Source: Lacticaseibacillus rhamnosus (lineage in GTDB: Bacteria > Bacillota > Bacilli > Lactobacillales > Lactobacillaceae). Taken from it: DNA of 64,000 nt. This document shows, piece by piece, positions 53,493-63,332 of this stretch. Under the pieces are notes generated by a model. That model was not told where the DNA came from. It was given only the letters and a program-made list of their open reading frames with translations, and did not search any database. The DNA lies in NCBI RefSeq assembly GCF_900636965.1, contig NZ_LR134331.1, positions 124,001 through 188,000 on the forward strand, given 5' to 3'. The position numbers and the translations under genes are program-made. Within the stretch, counting starts at the first letter, position 1. Every line of letters starts with the position of its first letter.

Positions 53493-54857
53493 ATGGATTC
53501 GAGTAATAACAAACTATTTAAGTTTATGAACGCTCACCTGATGGGGCCAATGGGGAAGCTGGCCTCGTTTAGAATTGTGCGTGGCGTGATGGCAGCAGGG
53601 ATGGCATCCATTCCGTTTACGATTGTCGGTTCTATGTTCTTGATTATTAATGTGTTACCACAGAGTTTTCCAATATTGACAGGGCTGTGGAAGAACTCAT
53701 TTGACAAGATTTCAAACCTCTACATGTTAGCAAACGGCGCAACGATGGGAATCTTGTCCCTTTACTTTTGTTTAGTATTTGGCTATGAGTATACGCGGAT
53801 TCAAGCACAGGAAGAGAAGATTGATGTGAATCCGCTTAATGGCGCTCTGCTTTCGATGATGGCATTCTTCATGTGCGTTCCGGAATTGGTCTTCAAGGGT
53901 GGGACGGCAACTTTAATCACCGAGATAACTAAGGACAGCAAGATTGTTGACGGATATGCCATTGCCGGTGGCGTCACACGTCTAGGAACTACTGGTATCT
54001 TTACAGCCATCATTATGTCCATTATTGCGGTAAAACTATACGCATGGTTTGTTAAAAAGAATATTGTTGTCAAGATGCCAGACACCGTACCAGCAGGAGT
54101 TTCTCGATCATTTACGGCATTGATTCCAACTGCAGCAATTGCACTAACTGTCATTGTAATCAACGGTATCTTGATGATCTTCAATACCGACATTTACAAA
54201 ATTGTGGCGATCCCATTTGGCTTTGTGACTAATCTGACGAGCACGTGGCTAGGATTACTTGTTGTGTACTTTATCATGCATGCTTTATGGATTGTCGGCA
54301 TTCACGGGGCAACGATTGTGACCTCCTTCTTAACGCCGATTGTACTTTCCAACATGCAACTGAATCAAAAGGGCGCCAATATTCCATTTGCTGGTGAATT
54401 CAATAACTGTTTTGTCACAATTGGTGGTTCCGGTGCCACATTAGGCATGGTTATCTTCATTGCATTCTTTGCAAAATCTGCTCAGCTTGGTGCTCTGGGT
54501 AAAGCTTCTATCGTACCTGCTTTCTTTAATATTAATGAACCGATTTTATTCGGGATGCCGATTGTTTACAACCCATACACTGCCATCCCATTCTTCTTAG
54601 CACCAATGGCTTCGATGACCATTGCATATTTTGCCATTGACTTACACATGGTGAAACCGATGATTGCACAGCCCGCGTGGCCAACACCACTTGGTTTGTC
54701 TGGTTTTATTGGCACGGCGGGAGACTGGCGGGCAATCGTTCTAGCCTTTGTTTGCGCATTCGTTGCCTTCTTGATCTGGTTCCCATTTATTAAGTTTTAC
54801 GATGGCAAGCTGTATCAAGATGAGCAAACCAAAGGCGCACAAGAAGCGGCTGCCTAA
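53493..54857 (+). CDS. PTS lactose/cellobiose-family EIIC permease
   Basis: 454 residues, about ten membrane helices. Conserved EIIC features: GGSGATLGMVIF, the substrate loop NINEPILFGMPIVYNP with the Glu required for sugar phosphorylation, and the WIVGIHGA segment. GAGGAG precedes the ATG. Works with the EIIB and EIIA upstream. Confidence 0.94.
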   Translation: MDSSNNKLFKFMNAHLMGPMGKLASFRIVRGVMAAGMASIPFTIVGSMFLIINVLPQSFPILTGLWKNSFDKISNLYMLANGATMGILSLYFCLVFGYEYTRIQAQEEKIDVNPLNGALLSMMAFFMCVPELVFKGGTATLITEITKDSKIVDGYAIAGGVTRLGTTGIFTAIIMSIIAVKLYAWFVKKNIVVKMPDTVPAGVSRSFTALIPTAAIALTVIVINGILMIFNTDIYKIVAIPFGFVTNLTSTWLGLLVVYFIMHALWIVGIHGATIVTSFLTPIVLSNMQLNQKGANIPFAGEFNNCFVTIGGSGATLGMVIFIAFFAKSAQLGALGKASIVPAFFNINEPILFGMPIVYNPYTAIPFFLAPMASMTIAYFAIDLHMVKPMIAQPAWPTPLGLSGFIGTAGDWRAIVLAFVCAFVAFLIWFPFIKFYDGKLYQDEQTKGAQEAAA

Positions 54858-56339
<1,482 letters not shown>

Positions 56340-56383
56340 ACTTGTCTAGATAAACAGTGATACTGATCCACGTTTAAGCTAAA

Positions 56384-56424
56384 AAGAAGCCCAAGAGAAT
56401 TTTTTACTCTTGCGGCTTTTTTAT
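56384..56424 (+). terminator. Terminator after the GH1 gene
   Basis: AGCC-CAAGAG pairs with CTCTTG-c-GGCT, followed by TTTTTT. Confidence 0.75.
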
Positions 56425-56531
56425 TGCTACTTTGAGGTGATTGTCTTTTAATATGACATGCTACTAAATGGATTGACTAGTTCATCTATTGAAATGGGGT
56501 TATAATTCAGGCTAAGACTTTACGAACGAGT

Positions 56532-57299
56532 GTGAGTGACGAATATAGAGGACTGGAAAAGTTGTCACAACGGGAAAGCAGTTACAGCACAAAGGAACTT
56601 GTGAATCAGCTGCTGAAAGATATTCAACAAGGCATGATCCAAGGCGCAGATGGACAACTTCCAACTGAGCCGGAGTTGATGAAACAGTATCAGGTTACGC
56701 GGTATACGTTACGGCAAGCATTGAAGAATCTTGCCAACCTGGGTTATATCTATCAAGCTCATGGCAGTGGTACTTTTGCGCGCCCGCATCATGTGGAAGG
56801 CGCAATTTCACTTCAAAACAATGTTGGACTGACGGCAGAAATGGCAAGGCAAGGCAAAATTGTTAAGACAACCGGCATTAGTCAACAAATTGTGCCATTA
56901 TCAAAGGCAGCTTTTGTACCTGAGAGCCAGAAGTTGGCGCAAGATACTGAACTCATTTCAGTTATTCGCCAGCGAACATTGGACGATGAACCTTTTTTAG
57001 TGGAACATTCTTATTACTTGAAATCAATGGTAGGCGAAATTCCAGATAGCGCACTAAAAGGTTCGTTATTTGCTTTTATTGATCAAAAACCTGGACTAAA
57101 AGTAGGTTTCATTGATTCTGTCATTGAATGTGAAATGATAACCGGCACACCGGCGCAGTTTTTTAACCTAGCAGATGGCAGCCCGAGTTTAGTGGTTCGT
57201 GATGATTCGTATCTTAGTTCTGGAAAATTATTTGCGTTTTCAAAAATATTTTATGATTTCCGAAAAACTAAATTCTTTATGCTTAAGAAGATGCACTAG
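56532..57299 (+). CDS. GntR-family regulator with UTRA domain
   Basis: 255 residues from GTG 56532; TTG 56562 (after AGAGGA) is an alternative start. The winged helix spans about 20-90 (LLKDIQQGMIQGADGQLPTEPELMKQYQVTRYTLRQALKNLANLGYIYQAHGSGTFA), then a UTRA ligand domain to the C-terminus. Such regulators of PTS operons sense the phosphorylated sugar. Own transcript after a terminator; the promoter of the PTS operon carries a tandem repeat suited as its target. Confidence 0.9.
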   Translation: MSDEYRGLEKLSQRESSYSTKELVNQLLKDIQQGMIQGADGQLPTEPELMKQYQVTRYTLRQALKNLANLGYIYQAHGSGTFARPHHVEGAISLQNNVGLTAEMARQGKIVKTTGISQQIVPLSKAAFVPESQKLAQDTELISVIRQRTLDDEPFLVEHSYYLKSMVGEIPDSALKGSLFAFIDQKPGLKVGFIDSVIECEMITGTPAQFFNLADGSPSLVVRDDSYLSSGKLFAFSKIFYDFRKTKFFMLKKMH

Positions 57300-57324
57300 T
57301 TTTTTATCTAACCCTGAAAATTAA

Positions 57325-57363
57325 AAACGAGACGCGCTCAAATTGACGAGGCGTCTCGTTTTG
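57325..57363. terminator. Bidirectional terminator between the GntR gene and the next gene
   Basis: AAACGAGACGC (57325-57335) pairs with GCGTCTCGTTT (57351-57361), between convergent genes. Confidence 0.8.
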
Positions 57364-57372
57364 ATGTTTACT

Positions 57373-57675
57373 TTAAAAAATCGAATTACCCAGCAGCGCC
57401 ATGACATAAATGAATAATGCCGCAGCGTTGACCAGCATGGATACTACGATGATCGTGAAGCGGACCGTGTATGGCCGCGTTCCGGTTGACGCATCAAAAA
57501 AGCGGGAGTGTCGTTGACCACGATAAGCGAAAGTGAAACCGATTAAAAGAACAACGATGACACTCTCCACAATCGAAAGCAGTAAGAAGATCGGTGGGTT
57601 TGGGTTGGCGGTCACGAGAAAATAACCACCAAATGCAATCAAATCAAGGAGCAAAGAAATCAGAACCATCAGCAT
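57373..57675 (-). CDS. Small membrane protein of unknown function
   Basis: 100 residues with three hydrophobic helices (about 2-22, 28-48, 68-95) and a polar loop YRGQRHSRFFDASTGTRPY. GGAGG-like site (ACGGAGG) precedes the ATG. The group of three small membrane genes on this strand is closely spaced. Not a family I recognise. Confidence 0.75.
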   Translation of the reverse strand: MLMVLISLLLDLIAFGGYFLVTANPNPPIFLLLSIVESVIVVLLIGFTFAYRGQRHSRFFDASTGTRPYTVRFTIIVVSMLVNAAALFIYVMALLGNSIF

Positions 57676-57714
57676 ACCTCCGTTGTCAATGGTGAGTGGC
57701 GTCGGTAAGTATCA

Positions 57715-58083
57715 TTATTCGGGAAAGAAGAGCGTCAAGCAAGTAAAAGCGCCGGGAATAGCCTGAACAAAGTAAATTTTCTTACTCATCGTTGCACCGC
57801 CGTATAAGCCGACAATGGCCACAAAGCCGGTTAGTAAACGAAGCGTGATCAGTTGATTCGGGCCATTTAACAGCAAAAGACTTAGTGGCATGATAACAGC
57901 CAGCGCACCATTGTAAATGCCCTGATTCTTCAACAGCATTTGTGCATGCGGTTGTTTAACAAAGTCAAGCGGTAATGCCAGATTTTGCGCCTGACTCGTT
58001 GGTTTGCCGAACATTTCTAAAGCCATGATGGTGAGATGCAGCAGACTGAGCAAGCCAACAAGCAGGAAACTGATACGTGACAT
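57715..58083 (-). CDS. DUF1304 membrane protein
   Basis: 122 residues, four hydrophobic helices, with the DUF1304 pattern (LTIMALEMFGKP near the N-terminus, then NQGIYNGALA and IVGLYGGATMSKKIYFVQAIPGAF). Function of the family is unknown. Second in the minus-strand trio of membrane genes. AAGGAT precedes the ATG. Confidence 0.85.
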   Translation of the reverse strand: MSRISFLLVGLLSLLHLTIMALEMFGKPTSQAQNLALPLDFVKQPHAQMLLKNQGIYNGALAVIMPLSLLLLNGPNQLITLRLLTGFVAIVGLYGGATMSKKIYFVQAIPGAFTCLTLFFPE

Positions 58084-58124
58084 CGGGAAAATCCTTTCTT
58101 GGGATCTATTAGCTCAGAGCGACA

Positions 58125-58475
58125 TTAAATAAACGGTCGAAATTGTGCTAGTGCAAAGCCGACAACCGTGACGAGCACGAACGCTGCAATGGCACTCCAG
58201 ATGATGATTTTACTCAGATGCTGCTGCTTTTTGTCGGCAAACGCCATTTCGAGCAAACCGATCAAGCCAATGGCAATCAGAATCTTGATGACCGTTAACA
58301 TGGGATTGCGGTTGAAAGAAAACCGCATTAAGACCACGCCGCTGATGATGGAGACGAGGTAACAAACTCGCGCAATCATCGTCCACATGACAAATTGACG
58401 AGTACGACTAAAAAGCGCAATGCCGGCAGCAACTGCCAAGACGGCCCATGAAATCAGATGTAACCACAGCCACAT
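58125..58475 (-). CDS. YisL-family (DUF1516) membrane protein
   Basis: 116 residues with four hydrophobic helices and the DUF1516/YisL order: WLWLHLISWAVLAVAAGIAL, then MIARVCYLVSIISGVVL, KILIAIGLIGLLEMAFADKK and a last helix. ATG 58475 is chosen since GGGGGT lies seven bases ahead. First gene of the trio. Function unknown. Confidence 0.85.
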   Translation of the reverse strand: MWLWLHLISWAVLAVAAGIALFSRTRQFVMWTMIARVCYLVSIISGVVLMRFSFNRNPMLTVIKILIAIGLIGLLEMAFADKKQQHLSKIIIWSAIAAFVLVTVVGFALAQFRPFI

Positions 58476-58563
58476 AAAAATACCCCCTTTTTCTGAAATC
58501 AAAAGTACTAGTCCCACTATACCGCTTTCCGAAAAGACGTGCGATAGCCAGTGAAAATTAGCA

Positions 58564-58576
58564 AAACACGAACATT
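58564..58576. promoter_or_regulatory. PurR-box-like sequence upstream of the purine permease
   Basis: AAACACGAACATT differs little from the PurBox AWWWCCGAACWWT and closely resembles the purA box read on the other strand (AAATACGAACTTT). It lies about 90 bases before the permease start. Confidence 0.5.
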
Positions 58577-58668
58577 AAACACGACTGTTTGAAAAATAAA
58601 CGTATTTTCTATTGCAAGTTGCGACATTCTTCGGTAAACTTTTCATATTCAAGTTAGGGGAGCGTGTC

Positions 58669-60126
58669 ATGGAAAACTTTTTTCATTTAAAGCAGAATAA
58701 GACCACGCCGATGACAGAAGTCATGGCGGGGCTTACAACTTTTTTTGCAATGTCATATATTTTATTCGTTAACCCGCAAGTTTTGTCACAAACCGGCATG
58801 CCGGCTCAGGCGGTGTTCTTAGCAACGATCATTGCCAGTGCGGTCGGTACTTTGGTTATGGGGTTGTTTGCTAACGTGCCGTATGCTTTGGCACCGGGCA
58901 TGGGCCTCAATGCTTTCTTCACTTACACAGTTGTCTTCGCGCTTGGTTTTAGCTGGCAAGAAGCGTTGGCACTGGTGTTCATCTGTGGTGTCATTAACAT
59001 TTTGATTACGGTCACCAAGATTCGGAAATTGATTATCGTTGCGATTCCGGAAGCCATTCAACACGCGATTGGCGGCGGGATCGGTGTTTTCGTTGCTTAT
59101 ATCGGGATCAAGAACGCTGGCTTTTTACAGTTCACATCCGAAGCATCTAGCATTAATACCATCAACGGCCAGCCGCTTAAGGAAGGTGCATTGACCCTCA
59201 AGCACGGGATTGAATCCGTGGTTTCAAACGGCGGCATTGTTCCGGCGCTGGTTAACTTCACCCAAGCCGGTGCCGTGTTAGCCTTGATTGGTTTGGTCAT
59301 CATGGTGATCTTGAACGTTAAAAAGGTGCCTGGTGCTATTTTGATCGGGATCCTATTAACCACGATTATCGGGATTCCGATGGGCGTGACAGATTTACAT
59401 CTCAGTGCCGCCAACTCGTTTGGAAGCACATTTGCCTCACTACAGACAACTTTTGGCGCTGCTTTTTCTGCTAAAGGGATGGGGTCATTGTTCGCCAATC
59501 CGGATAAAATCGTGCTTTCAATTATGACGATTTTTGCCTTTAGTTTCTCGGATATTTTTGACACGTTGGGTACCTTTATCGGAACCGGCCGGCGCACGGG
59601 TATTTTCTCGGACGCTGACGAACAGGCGCTGGAACAAGGATCAGGTTTCTCATCCAAAATGGATCGGGCGTTGTTTGCTGATTCCATCGCGACTGGGGTT
59701 GGTTCTATCTTCGGTACCAGTAACGTCACCACTTATGTTGAAAGTGCCGCTGGGATCGGTGCTGGTGGCCGAACCGGTTTGACTTCCGTTGTCGTTGCCG
59801 GCATGTTCCTGCTCAGTTCTGTCTTTGCGCCATTCATCGCTATTGTGCCGACCCAAGCACTGGCACCAGCTTTGATCTTAGTCGGTATCATGATGATGAG
59901 TACCTTTAAGGAAATTGAATGGGATGACTTGTCACAAGCGATCCCGGCCTTCATGGCATCAATTGTGATGGGCTTTGTTTACAACATCTCATATGGGATC
60001 GCCGCGGGCTTCATCTTCTACTGCCTGATCAAGCTGATCACTGGCAAGGTGAAGGAAATCCATCCGGTGTTGGCCATTGTGACAATTGGCTTCATCTTGA
60101 ACTTTGTCATCTTGGCATCACTTTAA
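58669..60126 (+). CDS. Purine permease, AzgA/PbuG-like (NCS2-type)
   Basis: 485 residues with about twelve to fourteen membrane helices. Strong AzgA-type landmarks: TEVMAGLTTFFAMSYILFVNPQVLSQTGMP, MGLNAFFTYTVVF, IGGGIGVFVAYIGIKNAG, SDIFDTLGTFIGTGRRTG, GTSNVTTYVESAAGIGAGGRTGLTS. Substrates of relatives are guanine, hypoxanthine and adenine. ATG 58669 follows GGGGAG; an in-frame upstream start lacks a site. A PurR-like box in the promoter fits purine control. Single-gene unit. Confidence 0.94.
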   Translation: MENFFHLKQNKTTPMTEVMAGLTTFFAMSYILFVNPQVLSQTGMPAQAVFLATIIASAVGTLVMGLFANVPYALAPGMGLNAFFTYTVVFALGFSWQEALALVFICGVINILITVTKIRKLIIVAIPEAIQHAIGGGIGVFVAYIGIKNAGFLQFTSEASSINTINGQPLKEGALTLKHGIESVVSNGGIVPALVNFTQAGAVLALIGLVIMVILNVKKVPGAILIGILLTTIIGIPMGVTDLHLSAANSFGSTFASLQTTFGAAFSAKGMGSLFANPDKIVLSIMTIFAFSFSDIFDTLGTFIGTGRRTGIFSDADEQALEQGSGFSSKMDRALFADSIATGVGSIFGTSNVTTYVESAAGIGAGGRTGLTSVVVAGMFLLSSVFAPFIAIVPTQALAPALILVGIMMMSTFKEIEWDDLSQAIPAFMASIVMGFVYNISYGIAAGFIFYCLIKLITGKVKEIHPVLAIVTIGFILNFVILASL

Positions 60127-60149
60127 TTCGAAGCTTAGATAGACTTTTA

Positions 60150-60219
60150 AAAGAAGCTGAAACAGCCACCGTTACTTACTAAGTGAATAAGTAGGGCGGG
60201 CTGCTTCAGCTTCTTTTTT
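60150..60219 (+). terminator. Terminator after the purine permease
   Basis: AAGAAGCTGAA-aCAGCC pairs with GGCTG-cTTCAGCTTCTT, followed by T residues. Confidence 0.8.
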
Positions 60220-60261
60220 AGTTGGGTGACTTGTAGTATCCTCATGCTGAGGTGATAGACA

Positions 60262-60585
60262 ATGGCATTAAAAACAATTTTTCATTTGGACACAACCCAA
60301 CGCTGGGCGCATTTGGCTTCAAATCTCAACAATTATCTAGGCGCTGAACCCGACGCTGACATCGAAGTACTGGTGAATGGCGATGGGATCACCGTTTATT
60401 TCGATCCGCAAGTGACTGAATTCATCGCCGCCCATCCACAGGTTAAATTCTTCGCCTGCCACAACTCATTACAGCAGCGCCACTTAGATGAAAAGCAGTT
60501 GCCAGCAACGGTCAAAGTGGTTCCAGTCGGGGTCGTTAAGATTGCTCAGGCTGAAGCAGATGGGTATGGGTATATCAAACCGTAA
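60262..60585 (+). CDS. DsrE-like protein
   Basis: 107 residues, single-domain Rossmann-like protein with VLVNGDGITVYF, VKFFACHNSL (a conserved Cys of the family) and the C-terminal GVVKIAQAEADGYGYIKP. Similar to DsrE/YdaQ-type proteins of unassigned function, often linked to sulfur relay. No sulfur genes lie nearby. GAGGTG precedes the ATG. Confidence 0.85.
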   Translation: MALKTIFHLDTTQRWAHLASNLNNYLGAEPDADIEVLVNGDGITVYFDPQVTEFIAAHPQVKFFACHNSLQQRHLDEKQLPATVKVVPVGVVKIAQAEADGYGYIKP

Positions 60586-60586
60586 A

Positions 60587-60616
60587 AAAACAGACCCGTT
60601 CGATTGAACAGGTCTG
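60587..60616 (-). terminator. Terminator of the minus-strand VOC gene
   Basis: On the minus strand CAGACC and GGTCTG enclose a 14-base loop and are followed by seven T. Confidence 0.7.
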
Positions 60617-60660
60617 GTCAATGAAATGGCAGCAGCAGCACCAACAACAGCAGTTTCACG

Positions 60661-61638
60661 TTATTTTGCCTTTTCTGCTGTCTGCGGTTCTGTATTAAAC
60701 GGAACCAATTGCCGCTCGATTGCTTCACGCTGGTCTTCCAAGAATGGTGGCAGTTCCAAATGCACGCCGGCTTCTTCGTAAGTCTCGTCAAGCAGGAAGC
60801 CAGGACCATCCGTGGCGATTTCAAAAAGGATGTCGGGAATTGGCCGGAAGTACTCTGAAGCAAAGTAGAAGCGATCCACAAAGCCAGAAGAATTCAAACC
60901 AGCATTCCCGATTTTCTCAATCCAGTATTGCAGGCTATCACGGTCGTCAGTGCGGAAGGCAAGGTGGTGGACGCCACCAAAGCCTTGATAAGCTGCGGGT
61001 ATCAACCGCTGATAATCGATGATGACTTGCGCACCGTGGCCGCCGTTGTTCAGTTCAAGCAAGGTGTATTGACCGTCCTTGGCGATTTGTTTAAAGCCGA
61101 GCAGATCGGTCATGACGCTGATTAACTCATCATAGTGATCAGTCGTGATGTACTCAGGACCAAGACCGCCGATTGCAAATTGTGGGTCAACCGTCGAATG
61201 TCGCCAAGGGGTTCCCGCTGGCACGCCTTCATTGTGTTCGTCACTGATCAGCTGATATTGCTGGCCATCAAAATCATGAAAACGGAGAATCTTGGCGCCA
61301 AATAGTTCGTCAATCGCATCATGGCGCACGCGGTGATCATCAAATCGTTTGATCCAATACGTTAATGCAGCATCAGAAGGAACCCGAAAACTAGTGCGGG
61401 CGATTTCGTTGTTGCCGTGTTGTGCTTTTTGAATGCCGGGAAAATCAAAGAAAGTAATATCCGTTCCCGCAGTTCCCATGTCATCGGTGAAATAAAGGTG
61501 ATAGGTACGAACATCGTCTTGATTGACGGTTTTTTTAATCAGGTGCAAGCCTAAAATACCACTCATGAACCGAAAAATCCGTGGTGAGCTTGATGTAATT
61601 GCGGTTAGATGATGAAGACCGGTGAGTTGATTAGCCAT
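60661..61638 (-). CDS. VOC-family ring-cleaving dioxygenase-like protein (MhqO type)
   Basis: 325 residues made of two vicinal-oxygen-chelate modules. Metal ligands are expected in LTGLHHLTAIT at the start, in GGVHHLAFRTDD of the second module, and the late Glu in DETYEEAGVHLELPPF. Related Bacillus proteins (MhqO, MhqA, MhqE) are induced by quinones and degrade hydroquinones. GAGGGATACG precedes the ATG. No MhqR-like regulator is adjacent. Confidence 0.9.
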   Translation of the reverse strand: MANQLTGLHHLTAITSSSPRIFRFMSGILGLHLIKKTVNQDDVRTYHLYFTDDMGTAGTDITFFDFPGIQKAQHGNNEIARTSFRVPSDAALTYWIKRFDDHRVRHDAIDELFGAKILRFHDFDGQQYQLISDEHNEGVPAGTPWRHSTVDPQFAIGGLGPEYITTDHYDELISVMTDLLGFKQIAKDGQYTLLELNNGGHGAQVIIDYQRLIPAAYQGFGGVHHLAFRTDDRDSLQYWIEKIGNAGLNSSGFVDRFYFASEYFRPIPDILFEIATDGPGFLLDETYEEAGVHLELPPFLEDQREAIERQLVPFNTEPQTAEKAK

Positions 61639-61828
61639 TTCGTATCCCTCTTTTGCTTACATTTAGTAAGTAAAAGATAACATGGCTCACCTTGAAAAAC
61701 AAGCTTTGCGTTTTGGTTAAAATCATTAAGGTCTTATCAAAATGCCCGTTTTCGGCCAAGTTGCTGGGCGATCGCGTGATATGCTCATTTCAATCATACA
61801 AGTGGATGGCAAAAAGGAGCGCATGACG

Positions 61829-62125
61829 ATGTTCAATTTTCAGGATAATCCGGATGAGTATAAACGGTTAATGCAACTTGAAGTTTTGATTGCGGTTGTG
61901 GCCATCGCGGCGAGCATCGTGATGTTCAATTTTGGGGTCATGACCGGCGCTTTGTTTGCGGCAATTGCCGGGGCCTTTTTCCTTATGGATGCAATTGTTG
62001 AGGGCCTTCGTTTGCTAGGAGCATCGCGCGGTTTTAGCCGGTTCATTGGCACGGCAATCGCGATTCCTGCTTTGGCTGGTTATCTGATCATGATGTTCAA
62101 TCGATTCCCGGTGCAAGTGGCTTAA
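61829..62125 (+). CDS. Small membrane protein of unknown function
   Basis: 98 residues with three hydrophobic helices (about 17-40, 43-62, 70-90). ATG 61829 has AAAGGAG at good distance; ATG 61823 is two codons upstream and too near that site. The charged start MFNFQDNPDEYKRLMQLE precedes TM1. No family recognised; followed by a terminator. Confidence 0.7.
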   Translation: MFNFQDNPDEYKRLMQLEVLIAVVAIAASIVMFNFGVMTGALFAAIAGAFFLMDAIVEGLRLLGASRGFSRFIGTAIAIPALAGYLIMMFNRFPVQVA

Positions 62126-62203
62126 TCAAAGTTACTTGGCTACCACGCTGTCAGTTAGCGGGTCCGGTAACACCGAAACCATGACGTATTTTAATCGCAT
62201 TTA

Positions 62204-62258
62204 AAAATAGGCTCCTGAGATAACACGGTTAAGCTGTGTTTTCTCAGGGCCTATTTTG
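62204..62258 (+). terminator. Strong terminator after the small membrane protein
   Basis: AAAATAGGCTCCTGAG-a-TAACAC and its complement GTGTT-TTCTCAGGGCCTATTTT form a long stem with T run. Confidence 0.85.
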
Positions 62259-62296
62259 TTTGGGTATGAGTAGGGGTCACCTATAAGTCGGCCGGT

Positions 62297-62872
62297 CTAA
62301 AAATGGAAGTCTTCCTTATCCGCAACATCTTCGGCGGTCAATTCATAGCGAACCAGTGGAACTTTGCTGCCGTCTGGTAAGGTCCGGTCATGATGATAAT
62401 CGCCGACTTTGGTAAAGAAGTTGGTGGTCAATAACTTGGCGCCGCGTTCATTGGTCGCAGGCAAGATGACATAAACCCGCTTCAACCCAAGCTCAAAAAA
62501 GGCAAAGCCCAGCATCCGTTTGATCACTTCACTCATAATGCCTTCGCCTTGATGGCTGGCAAGGGTCTCAAAGCGTACTTGCGCCACGGTTTTCTTTTGG
62601 CTGAAATTCCAGATACAGAAACTGCCGAGGAATTCGTGGCTGGCGCGATCCATGATGCCATAAAGTAAGGCGTTGTTGCTCATTACCAGCCGCATCGAAC
62701 GGTTAATGTAGCGGGCAGTGTCTGTAATTTTTTGATCAAATTCGCGTCCGGATTCGGCAGCAACTTGGCGATCGGCGCGCAACTGGAAAATGTCTTTGAT
62801 CTTAAAGGTTGTCAGCCAATCCATGGTGTAATGGACGGACATAATCGGATGGTATTTTTCAAAGCTTTGCAT
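62297..62872 (-). CDS. GNAT-family N-acetyltransferase (RimJ/RimL-like)
   Basis: 191 residues. An N-terminal segment naming substrate contacts is followed by the acetyl-CoA fold: LYGIMDRASHEFLGSFCIWNF, then ASHQGEGIMSEVIKRMLGFAFFELGLKRVYVILPATNERGAKLLTTNFF, matching motif A (Q-x2-G-x-G). ATG 62872 has GGAGG eight bases ahead. Could acetylate a protein terminus or a small molecule; substrate unknown. Confidence 0.88.
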   Translation of the reverse strand: MQSFEKYHPIMSVHYTMDWLTTFKIKDIFQLRADRQVAAESGREFDQKITDTARYINRSMRLVMSNNALLYGIMDRASHEFLGSFCIWNFSQKKTVAQVRFETLASHQGEGIMSEVIKRMLGFAFFELGLKRVYVILPATNERGAKLLTTNFFTKVGDYHHDRTLPDGSKVPLVRYELTAEDVADKEDFHF

Positions 62873-63332
62873 GATAGGAGCCTCCGTAAACATGATGTTA
62901 AGTATGCGTCAGCCCAATTTAAAGCAGGCGTGTGAGTTGCAACTTCCAGTATCGTGACGCATCTAGGTCATGGTACTCATCGTTTCCTGCTTAGGCGTTT
63001 GGGACTGAGAACACTTGCTGGAGTTAGCTTAACATAAAAACCGCCAATACACTGATTTGAAAACCATTCGCAATTTGGTACGGACCAAAAGGCTAAAGTC
63101 AAGTCCCGATCTTAATTAAAAAACACTTGAGCAGACGTATGTTATCAAGATGTGGTAGCGAAAACTTGGAGATTTTCAAATAATAGCGGGCTTTCTTGGC
63201 CTGTATGGACGCGGTTTGTTTACCGTCTTAAAAAGGATTTTTTTATTTTTTTAGCAGGCAAATAAAAACTGAAAATGACAACATATAGTTTTAGCTTATA
63301 TAATCAATAACATCGCAAAGGGGGTGAGTAAT
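62873..63332 (+). promoter_or_regulatory. Long upstream region of the adhesin gene with promoter
   Basis: About 460 bases without a gene. ATGACA at 63275-63280 and TATAAT at 63299-63304 with an 18-base spacer form a likely promoter; AAGGGGGTGAG at 63318-63328 is the ribosome site before TTG 63333. The earlier part has no structure I can name apart from poly-T runs around 63239-63251. Confidence 0.55.
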